NCBI GenBank assembly: GCA_017993055.1
Contig: JAGONM010000009.1
Location: 1 to 64,000 of the forward strand
DNA from: Armatimonadota bacterium
GTDB taxonomy: Bacteria; Armatimonadota; UBA5829; DTJY01
DNA length: 64,000 nt
Direction: 5' to 3'
Positions 47,219 through 53,404 of the stretch are shown in pieces (position 1 is the first letter of the stretch; the number at the start of each line of letters is the position of its first letter). Both the position numbers and the translations under genes were made by a program. The notes beneath the pieces were generated by a model. It ran no database searches and was not told the origin of the DNA. It saw only the letters and a program-made list of their open reading frames with translations.

Positions 47219-47248
47219 TTGACACAGCACCACTGCTGAGCTTATAAT
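47219..47248 (+). promoter_or_regulatory. consensus promoter of the ncRNA candidate
   Basis: TTGACA (47219-47224), 18 bases, TATAAT (47243-47248): both hexamers match the sigma70 consensus exactly. No coding frame follows until 47670. Confidence 0.85.
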
Positions 47249-47254
47249 GTCGGT

Positions 47255-47468
47255 AGTTCGGAGGCAGTAGGTAGAGCAGTAGACTCCCGGCGTCCGAGCG
47301 GCCAAAACAGAACAGTCTAGCGCGTGCGCTTCGCGGGTGCTTACAGCATCGTCTGCCGGAGTGCCGGACACTTTGAGTCGGCATTACCTAAGGGCACGCG
47401 GTCAAGGACAAATAGGATGCCTGTGCGTCAGTCTGACGCGCGTCCATTCTTGACGGCGTGCCCTTTTT
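47255..47468 (+). ncRNA. candidate structured small RNA of the mobile element
   Basis: About 214 bases run from the expected start of the consensus promoter to an intrinsic terminator. No ORF with a ribosome site is present. Local helices are visible: a bulged stem TGCC/GGCA with GAC/GTC around 47360-47382, a GCGTCA/TGACGC hairpin at 47425-47439, and the long terminator stem that encloses it. No known RNA family is recognised. It could be an antisense, regulatory or defence-related RNA; the role is unknown. Confidence 0.6.
47392..47468 (+). terminator. extended intrinsic terminator of the ncRNA
   Basis: GGGCACGC (47392-47399) and GTCAAG (47401-47406) pair with CTTGAC (47449-47454) and GCGTGCCC (47456-47463), a 14-bp stem with one G-G mismatch. 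TTTTT follows. The loop holds the inner hairpin at 47425-47439. Confidence 0.85.
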
Positions 47469-47499
47469 GTATGTATGGAGGCTGATTGTTGGTGGTTGT

Positions 47500-47576
47500 C
47501 ATAAGTAGAGTCTCTGCCAAACTTTGGCGTGCTCAAAATGGCAACATGCATGCTCAACCAAAGTCCATAAGTAGAG
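47500..47576. promoter_or_regulatory. nested repeats ahead of the HTH gene
   Basis: CATAAGTAGAG occurs at 47500-47510 and 47566-47576, 66 bases apart. Between them ACTTTGG (47521-47527) and CCAAAGT (47558-47564) form an inverted repeat. They are probably operator sites for the HTH protein or for replication control. Nothing else is recognised up to 47657. Confidence 0.5.
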
Positions 47577-47669
47577 CTTGGCGGCATAGGACAGGCAGGG
47601 CTGGTGTCGTCAAGGCCTCTACAAGATGGGGGCGAGAGTCGCTCTCAAATACACACTGGAGGTGACGTA

Positions 47670-47873
47670 ATGCAGAGTGGTAGTAGCGAGACGGTGGGCG
47701 TCCGCGAGGCTGGCGCAAGGCTAGGCGTTGGGCGATGCACGGTCTACAAGCTCGCGGCGACGGGTTGGCTCGGTCCGGTTCGGGTTCTTCGAGTCGGGCG
47801 GCAATTGCGCGTTCCCCTGCGGGAACTCGACCGGGCTCTCGGGATTCGCGATAAGGAGGAGGAGGTGGTGTGA
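47670..47873 (+). CDS. small HTH protein, excisionase-like
   Basis: This 67-residue protein is a single MerR/excisionase-type winged helix: VGVREAGARLGVGRCTVYKLAATG followed by the wing VRVLRVGRQLRVPLREL. It could direct excision with the integrase or regulate the early operon. GGAGGTGA lies 5 bases before the ATG. It is the first gene of a rightward operon through the primase-helicase. Confidence 0.82.
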   Translation: MQSGSSETVGVREAGARLGVGRCTVYKLAATGWLGPVRVLRVGRQLRVPLRELDRALGIRDKEEEVV

Positions 47874-47874
47874 G

Positions 47875-48321
47875 ATGTGCGCGAGAGGAATAGTGTCCCA
47901 CGGTACTCACTTGGCGGCGGGGACCGTGGGACGGAGGCAGACTCCAATGGGTGTGAAGTCTACGTCCGCATTATACCCGACCGGGGTCAATCTGACAAGT
48001 CACGACGGTCGGAGGTCGTTCTCCGCCGGGAAGCTGGTCGGGGGCGTCTTTATCAAGAAGTGCAAGCCCAATCACCTGATGCGTACCCCGCCGGGGATTG
48101 CGATTCAGGAGGATATCGTCGAGCAGTTGCGCGGGCTGGGATGCAGGCAGATTGAGGTTCTAGTCGAGGATGGGAGAGTCTTCGCGGTTGCCTTCGAGGA
48201 CTTCCTCCGCCATGCGTTCCGGCTCGACCGGGGCTTCGGAGCGCAGGAGTGCCTTCCTCTGAAGTATTGGCACGACCCCAACGCTCCGAGGCAGGGGGAG
48301 CTTTTCGAGGAGGCGGGATGA
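47875..48321 (+). CDS. hypothetical protein of the replication operon
   Basis: This 148-residue protein has no recognised family. KLVGGVFIKKCKPNHLMRTPPGIAIQEDIVEQLRGLGCRQIEVLVEDGRVFAVAFEDF suggests a compact alpha/beta fold. It starts 1 base after the HTH gene stop behind a GGAGGAGGAGGTGG ribosome site. It ends overlapping the primase start (ATGA at 48318-48321), so the three genes are coupled. Confidence 0.65.
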   Translation: MCARGIVSHGTHLAAGTVGRRQTPMGVKSTSALYPTGVNLTSHDGRRSFSAGKLVGGVFIKKCKPNHLMRTPPGIAIQEDIVEQLRGLGCRQIEVLVEDGRVFAVAFEDFLRHAFRLDRGFGAQECLPLKYWHDPNAPRQGELFEEAG

Positions 48322-50450
48322 CGACGACCAGGACGGTATCGGCAGACGAGCAGGAGGTCCGCAGGACGGTGGACCTCCTCCTCGAACCCGGGGAGGTCGT
48401 CGAGCTTCGGGCGTTGGATGTGAGGCGAGGAGGGAACGGGTTCCGGTTCACCGCCTCGGGGTACTTCGACGACCGGGAGAAGCTGGTCGAGGAAGCGGTG
48501 AAGCTGTCCCAGAGGGCGAAGGGCGTCTACCTCGTTCCCAATGTCAAGCCGGAACTGTTGGCGCGGGCGAGCAACCGCGTGCGGGAGTGCGGCAAGGGTG
48601 ACTCCTGCACGTCCGACGACGATACTCTCCCCCGGCGGAAGTGGTTCTTTGTTGACTGCGACCCGGTTCGACCGTCCGGCATATCCTCGACCGACCGGGA
48701 GCGCGATGCGGCGGGAGAGAAGGCGCAAGAGGTATGGTCTACGCTACTCGACCTCGGATTCCCCGACCCGGCGATATACGCTTCGAGCGGGAACGGAAGG
48801 CATCTTCTGTATCGCGTTGACCTTCCCGCCGATGATGGCGGACTGCTGAGGCAGTGTCTGGAAGCGTTGGACTTCCGATTCGGTGACGACCGGGTGACGG
48901 TAGACACATCGGTACACAACAGGGCGCGGCCCCTGCGGTTTTACGGCACTGTGAACCGCAAGGGAGACGACGTGCCCGACCGACCGCACAGGGTCTCCCG
49001 GATAGAGTGGACCCCGCCGGACGGCGCGGAGGTCGTTCGGGTCTCCGCCCTGGAGGAGCTTGCGCGTTGGCTCCCGCAGGAAGAACCTTCGCCGACGAAG
49101 CGCACGGCATCCGGGAAGGCGTTCGACCTCGACGGATGGATACAGGAGCACGGCGTCCCCGTCGGTCCTCCGTCGGACTGGAAGGGCGGGAGGAAGTGGG
49201 TCTTCCCGGTATGCCCGTGGGACTCGGCACACAGCAACCGAAGCGCGTTCATCCTTCAGTTCCCGTCGGGGGGGATTTCGGCGGGGTGTCTCCACAACGG
49301 CTGTCGGGGCATGGAGTGGAGGGACCTGCGGCTCATCTATGAACCGGACGCATACGAGCATGAGCACGGGGACTCTATTCCCTGCACCGGTGCAGGGAAT
49401 ATGGGCGAGGCGGCGTCTGAGGTGGTCTCCTCGATGTCCTCGACGTTGACTCACAAAGACCTCGTGACGGGCGAACTTCCGCCCGTTCCCTGGTTGGTCG
49501 AGGGTCTGATACCGAAGGGCGGTCTCTGCCTGTTGGCGGGTGATTCCGGCGTCGGGAAGTCCTGGCTAGGATTTCATCTCGGGCAGACAGTCGCAAGCGA
49601 GCTTCCCTTCCTCGGGAAGTTTCCGGTCGAGAAGGGAGCGGTCCTCTACCTCGACGCCGAATCGGGCGAGAACCTCATCCGGCGGAGGTTCAAGAAACTG
49701 TGGAAGGGTCTGGAGGAAGCGAATCCGGACCTCGACCCGGACATACCTTTCAGCGTTCTGTTGTCGGCGGTGGACCTCGACGCTGACGGCCTCCAGGCGT
49801 TGACCGAGCGGATACGCCGGGAGTGCATCCGCCTGGTCGTGCTCGACCCGATGATACACTTCGGCTCCGCCGACGAGAACGACTCCAGAGCTATGGCATC
49901 CTTCCTCGAAGGCATCCGGCAGGTATCGCGGGATACGGGAGCGGCGTTCCTGCTGGTGCATCACGTCCGCAAGGAGAGCCGACTTGCGAGCAACGCGCCG
50001 GGTCAGATGATTCGAGGCTCATCCGCCATAAGAGCGGTGATGGATTCCGTCCTCTACGTCCGCAGGTTGAACGACGGGAAGCTCCAGGTCGAGCACGACA
50101 AGAGCAGACAGGCGGAGGCGGTCCCCCGCTTCCTGGTCGAAGTGACCGACCCCGACGAGGAGACGACCTCCATCAGCTATGCGGGTGAATCGGGCACGGC
50201 GGAGAGCCGTCGGGAGCTTGCCGAGGAAGCGATACTGCGGACCATTGCGGACACGGGTGGAACGGCGAAACGTCAACTGATAGTCGAGCAGTGCAAGGCG
50301 GAAGGGGTCTCGGAGAAGACCGTCAATAATACGCTTTCGGCACTGGTCGAAGCGTCACGGCTGACCAAGGTTCAACGAGGTAAACCCGTGTTCTACTCGC
50401 TCCCGGAAACAAGCAATAAGAAGGCTCCGATGCTGGAGGAAGAATGGTGA
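48318..50450 (+). CDS. primase-helicase replication protein
   Basis: This 710-residue fusion should start replication of the excised element. The N-terminal part looks like an archaeo-eukaryotic-type primase (KWFFVDCDPVRPSG; YASSGNGRHLLYRVDLP; TVDTSVHNRARPLRFYGTVNRKGDD). A zinc-finger-like stretch (CPWDSAHSNRS to CLHNGC) follows. A RecA-type hexameric helicase core has Walker A LLAGDSGVGKSW, Walker B RLVVLDPMIHFG and sensor LLVHHVRKES. The last 70 residues form a winged helix. An iteron cluster begins 10 bases after the stop, so the gene and origin form one module. Confidence 0.85.
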   Translation: MTTTRTVSADEQEVRRTVDLLLEPGEVVELRALDVRRGGNGFRFTASGYFDDREKLVEEAVKLSQRAKGVYLVPNVKPELLARASNRVRECGKGDSCTSDDDTLPRRKWFFVDCDPVRPSGISSTDRERDAAGEKAQEVWSTLLDLGFPDPAIYASSGNGRHLLYRVDLPADDGGLLRQCLEALDFRFGDDRVTVDTSVHNRARPLRFYGTVNRKGDDVPDRPHRVSRIEWTPPDGAEVVRVSALEELARWLPQEEPSPTKRTASGKAFDLDGWIQEHGVPVGPPSDWKGGRKWVFPVCPWDSAHSNRSAFILQFPSGGISAGCLHNGCRGMEWRDLRLIYEPDAYEHEHGDSIPCTGAGNMGEAASEVVSSMSSTLTHKDLVTGELPPVPWLVEGLIPKGGLCLLAGDSGVGKSWLGFHLGQTVASELPFLGKFPVEKGAVLYLDAESGENLIRRRFKKLWKGLEEANPDLDPDIPFSVLLSAVDLDADGLQALTERIRRECIRLVVLDPMIHFGSADENDSRAMASFLEGIRQVSRDTGAAFLLVHHVRKESRLASNAPGQMIRGSSAIRAVMDSVLYVRRLNDGKLQVEHDKSRQAEAVPRFLVEVTDPDEETTSISYAGESGTAESRRELAEEAILRTIADTGGTAKRQLIVEQCKAEGVSEKTVNNTLSALVEASRLTKVQRGKPVFYSLPETSNKKAPMLEEEW

Positions 50451-50459
50451 AAAACCGGA

Positions 50460-50605
50460 ACGTCGGCAATACGTCGGCAATACGTCGGCAATGGCGGGAT
50501 GCAGGAATAACGTCGGCAATAACGTCGGCATTCTATATGTATTGCCGACTTGCCGAGGTTCGTTTTCTGGCCTGTCGTCGGCAACGTCGGCAAAGACGTC
50601 GGCAA
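50460..50605. repeat. iteron cluster, probable origin of replication
   Basis: About ten copies of CGTCGGCAA are present. Three tandem ACGTCGGCAAT units with an 11-base period are at 50460-50492. Direct copies start near 50511, 50523, 50576, 50585 and 50597. Inverted copies are at 50541-50549 and, partly, 50550-50556. The middle contains the AT-rich TTCTATATGT. The layout and its place directly after the replication gene fit an iteron origin. Confidence 0.78.
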
Positions 50606-50720
50606 ACATGGCCTTACCGCTCCCCCGCTTTGAGCGGCGGGGGGACGCGGACGGTCGGAGTCATGCGGCGGTACCGACAGGCGAGTAACGCCGGAAAGAT
50701 ACGATACCGGGAGGTGCAAT

Positions 50721-50924
50721 ATGTACGATGAGACCTGCTTCGCAATCAGATGGAACAACTGCGCGACTAATGACCCGTGCGCTATATGCGGCGAAAGGAC
50801 GGACCCGGTGGTAGGTCCCGAACTGTTCCTGCGGGACGGTTGGGCTCTGGTATGCTGGCAGTGCGGACGCAAGCATTCCCCGCGACTGACTGCGCTTCTG
50901 GAGTCGGGAGACAAGCGAGAATGA
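50721..50924 (+). CDS. small zinc-ribbon protein
   Basis: This 67-residue protein has two Cys pairs, CAICGERTD and CWQCGRKH, that could bind one zinc. GGGAGGTG precedes ATG 50721. It overlaps the next gene (ATGA at 50921-50924). No function is recognised; DNA or RNA binding is possible. Confidence 0.6.
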   Translation: MYDETCFAIRWNNCATNDPCAICGERTDPVVGPELFLRDGWALVCWQCGRKHSPRLTALLESGDKRE

Positions 50925-51172
50925 CGCCGAAGGACTTGATGCAGACGATACGTTTCGAGTGGGAGTGCCTGTCGCGGGATGATATGCTCTTTATGAACCG
51001 GGTATCGGCCCGATGGATTGAGGACGGCGGGAAGTGGTTCACGTTTACCGCCGAGGAAGGGGAGAGGATGCGTCGGCTCTATACCGAGGAGGAGAAGGAA
51101 CGCATAGTCGGGATACTCGCCAAGGTTGCCCGATTTCGTGACCCACGACCGGAGCAGCTCGGCATTCAATGA
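50921..51172 (+). CDS. small hypothetical protein
   Basis: This is an 83-residue protein (MTPKDLMQTIRFEWECLSRDD; GKWFTFTAEEGERMRRLYTEEEKERI) with a charged helical C-terminal half. It is coupled to the zinc-ribbon gene by an ATGA overlap. No family is recognised. Confidence 0.55.
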   Translation: MTPKDLMQTIRFEWECLSRDDMLFMNRVSARWIEDGGKWFTFTAEEGERMRRLYTEEEKERIVGILAKVARFRDPRPEQLGIQ

Positions 51173-51229
51173 GCACAAACACAGCAACTTGACTGATGAT
51201 TTCGGCAAAAAGGGGCGGGAGTGCGCATC

Positions 51230-51829
51230 ATGGGCGGCCTGGGGTCTGGAGACTGGTACAGGTCTGGCACGAAGGATACGGTGGGGAGCTACCGGGCGAT
51301 TGACGTGAACTTTCTGCATCGGCAGGGATTGCTCCGGGCAGGACGGCTATTCCACCTCTCATGGAGTCGGGGCGGTGAACCGTGTGGAAGCATCGGCGGA
51401 TGGGCGGAGCCGGGGCTGGTAATGCTCGACTATCGTATGAGGTCGGACGATGGGGACGGGGAGGAACTGCGGTATGCCGTCCGATTGACCTTTACGCCCT
51501 GCAACTTCGGCGGGCATCGGCCCTGGTTCAAGTGCCCGAGGTGCAATCGGCGCGTCGGGAAGCTGTTCGGAGGGAGGATGTTCGTGTGTCGGCATTGTCG
51601 CGGTCTGGCATACGACTCACAGAACGAATCGCCGTGGGACCGGGCGTTGAGCAAGTGCCAGAACATACGGCGGAAGCTGGGAGGCACGGTCAGCATGGCA
51701 GACTCGTTCCCGGATAAGCCGAAGTTCATGCATTGGCGGACGTACTGGCGACTGTGGGAGGAATACATGCGCCTGGAGCATGAGGACGTGGTGCTCATGG
51801 CCCGGAGATTTCGATTGCCGGGATACTAG
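51230..51829 (+). CDS. zinc-ribbon protein of a mobile-element family
   Basis: This 199-residue protein starts MGGLGSGDWYRSG, a start shared by conserved hypotheticals often carried on plasmids and islands. LSWSRGGEPCGSIG is a conserved middle block, and the zinc ribbon is CPRCNRRV...CRHCRGLAYDSQNE. The function is unknown. It is the last gene before attR. A GGGAG ribosome site lies about 8 bases before ATG 51230. Confidence 0.65.
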   Translation: MGGLGSGDWYRSGTKDTVGSYRAIDVNFLHRQGLLRAGRLFHLSWSRGGEPCGSIGGWAEPGLVMLDYRMRSDDGDGEELRYAVRLTFTPCNFGGHRPWFKCPRCNRRVGKLFGGRMFVCRHCRGLAYDSQNESPWDRALSKCQNIRRKLGGTVSMADSFPDKPKFMHWRTYWRLWEEYMRLEHEDVVLMARRFRLPGY

Positions 51830-51851
51830 CGGATGGTTTGCAGATTGGGTA

Positions 51852-51880
51852 TTGACACGAAATTCAACATGGTGTAACAT
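51852..51880 (+). promoter_or_regulatory. element-borne promoter toward the right tRNA-Leu
   Basis: TTGACA (51852-51857), 17 bases, TAACAT (51875-51880). It lies inside the element, about 140 bases ahead of the right tRNA, with no other gene between. Confidence 0.65.
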
Positions 51881-51898
51881 AATGGCACAGGCTGGCAT

Positions 51899-51986
51899 GA
51901 ACCAAGTACGGTTATCAAGGCAGTGCAAGCGTACTTGGTTCAGCGGAATCGGACCTTTGACAAGCGTACTTGGTTTTGAACCAAGT
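51899..51986. repeat. arm-type integrase sites beside attR
   Basis: AAGCGTACTTGGTTC is at 51927-51941 and, shortened by one base, at 51962-51975. Inverted partial copies are at 51899-51909 and 51978-51986, the latter forming a palindrome with the neighbouring direct copy. The sequence matches the pair beside attL. Confidence 0.7.
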
Positions 51987-52015
51987 GAGGAAATCGTGCG
52001 GAAGGCGGGGTACCA

Positions 52016-52107
52016 CGCGCCGAAGTGGCGGAATGGCAGACGCGCATGGTTCAGGACCATGTACCCGCAAGGGTGTAGGGGTTCAACTCCCCTCTTCGGC
52101 ACCAACC
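52016..52107 (+). repeat. attR: 92-bp direct repeat containing tRNA-Leu
   Basis: It is identical to 39771-39862. The right flank contains the terminator that presumably belonged to the original tRNA locus. Confidence 0.9.
52019..52104 (+). tRNA. tRNA-Leu (CAG), right copy
   Basis: It is identical in all 86 bases to the left copy, with the same anticodon CAG and encoded CCA. It is served by a promoter inside the element and a chromosomal terminator 14 bases downstream, so it is probably expressed. Confidence 0.95.
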
Positions 52108-52117
52108 CAGCTTCTCA

Positions 52118-52145
52118 GGCCCGGGCAGCCCGTCCGGGCCTTTTT
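52118..52145 (+). terminator. intrinsic terminator of the tRNA-Leu locus
   Basis: GGCCCGG (52118-52124) pairs with CCGGGCC (52134-52140) and is followed by TTTTT (52141-52145). Confidence 0.85.
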
Positions 52146-52255
52146 GCCGCCTCATTGTACGACCAACGCAACCGGTAGTCAAACGGGATGCTTCGGCAGC
52201 GGGCAGCCCACTGCCGAAGCAGACCGGCAAGACGCGGTTGCAGATACCCGTGCCG

Positions 52256-53064
52256 CTATGCGGGACTAACGGGTTCGGGAGCCGGAGGCGGCGCAGGCGC
52301 AGAGACCGGAGGCTGGCCCTTCAGTCCGACGTAGATATGCGCGAATGCCAGCCAGACGAGCAACCCCGTGACTATGATGCCTATGCCGCAGGCGATGGCT
52401 CCAGCAGCGCCGACCAGACTGAGCACTATTGCGACGAGCAAGAGCTGCGGTCGAATCCCTTCGGTCATATCGCTGCTCTTCTTAAACGACTCCACGATCC
52501 CCTCGCCATCAGCCGCCGCGTAGTAGGCGAACATGAAACGCAGGGCGACGATGACGTACAGGACCAACGATACGAGGCCGAAGACAATCAGTACTGCCAT
52601 GGCTCCGGCAGGAATGCCTGCCATGCCGACGGGATCGTCGGCATGGCAGGCATTCCCGGAACGCTCGGCATGGAGGCCGCATAGTCCGCGGCCCGGGAAC
52701 TGAACGCCCCCATCCCAGCCGCGATAGCCGCGCCGATGCCGAGAGGGATCATAGTCACCAGTGCGATGGCAACAAAGAGCCAGTACACACCCATCCAGAG
52801 ACCGTACTTCTGGAAGCCCGAGAACAGATCACCGAACTCGGGACCCTCGTCCCTGACGGCCTTCAACATGAGCACCATCATGCCCCCCATGAGGGGAGGA
52901 ACGACTAGAATCGCGACCAGTGCCCCGACCACGGGGATGCTCCCGCCACCACCTGCGATAATGATGTAGACGAGGAAGGCGCCAATCAGCACGCCCGCAT
53001 ACTTGGAGAACGTCGCCCAACCAGCAGAGAGCGACTCGCCGATACCCAGCAATCTGCCTTGCAT
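52256..53064 (-). pseudogene. multi-helix membrane protein, frameshifted
   Basis: The first frame (ATG 53064, AGGAGG upstream) gives MQGRLLGIGESLSAGWATFSKYAGVLIGAFLVYIII with about three helices, then an M/P-rich linker. The second frame resumes with GMAGIPAGAMAVLIVFGLVSLVLYVIVALRFMFAYY and further helices, ending at 52256 in a proline tail. Together they read as one protein of about 270 residues. The break falls in the loop of the perfect hairpin at 52611-52656. It could be a true frameshift, a base-calling error in the hairpin, or two separate proteins. Confidence 0.6.
52611..52656. repeat. perfect 20-bp inverted repeat in a coding region
   Basis: GGAATGCCTGCCATGCCGAC (52611-52630) and its exact complement (52637-52656) enclose the 6-base loop GGGATC. 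In the gene it encodes the M/P-rich linker. It is probably another palindromic element or a slippage product. Confidence 0.85.
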
Positions 53065-53241
53065 CACACGACCTCCTGTCTGATTTCCGGGAAAACCCGG
53101 TTCGGCCGAGACAATCTCGCAGTGAAGCCCGGAGTGCCGGCCCTAGCTAGCTCATCCATTATGCTCGCCTTGCCAAATATCCTCCTTCTCTCAAGCCGCA
53201 GGCGCAACGCAACCTTCCGACGCAATCGCGGACGCCGGCGC

Positions 53242-53270
53242 GAGATCCTTCGCTGTGCTCAAAATGACAT
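53242..53270. repeat. dispersed repeat (family R3), copy 2
   Basis: GAGATCCTTCGCTGTGCTCA followed by AAATGACAT parallels the copy at 39701-39727. It lies in the 340-base gap before the GH3 gene, which otherwise holds only the promoter at 53310-53338. Confidence 0.55.
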
Positions 53271-53309
53271 CTCGGGACTCAAGGCAGGAGCTGAGGGGCA
53301 AAGTTTGTC

Positions 53310-53338
53310 TTGACAAATCCGATAAGGCAGTATACAAT
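53310..53338 (+). promoter_or_regulatory. sigma70-type promoter of the GH3 gene
   Basis: TTGACA (53310-53315), 17 bases, TACAAT (53333-53338). The leader to ATG 53405 is about 60 bases. Confidence 0.8.
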
Positions 53339-53404
53339 ACAATCAGTCGGCTGGTGGATCCCCCCAGCGGCCGGACAATGCCCAACCAGTACCCAAGGTG
53401 CAAC

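Larger units (their letters stand above)
39771..52107. mobile_element. integrative element in tRNA-Leu with replication, R-M and ncRNA modules
   Basis: About 12.3 kb lies between two identical 92-bp direct repeats that each hold a whole tRNA-Leu. From left to right it has attL with arm sites, a tyrosine integrase, a small coupled protein, restriction and modification genes, an ncRNA candidate, an HTH protein, a hypothetical protein, a primase-helicase, an iteron cluster, three small proteins (two with zinc ribbons), and arm sites before attR. No capsid, terminase, relaxase or conjugation genes are seen. It is therefore a replicating integrative element, satellite or mobilisable island rather than a prophage or self-transmissible ICE. 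Confidence 0.88.

Noticed and set aside
47258-47330. tRNA-like stretch (AGTAGGTAGAGCAGTAGACTCC)
   Set aside because: It resembles a D-arm, but no matching T-arm, acceptor stem or CCA can be found, so it was left within the ncRNA candidate.
50460-50605. Possible CRISPR array
   Set aside because: Repeats are only 9-11 bases, are present in both orientations, and have no uniform spacers or cas genes nearby. An iteron cluster explains them better.
39771-52107. Prophage
   Set aside because: Integrase and primase-helicase are present, but no capsid, portal, terminase, tail or lysis gene is seen.
52611-52656. Intrinsic terminator
   Set aside because: The stem is strong, but no T tract follows on either strand and it lies inside coding sequence.
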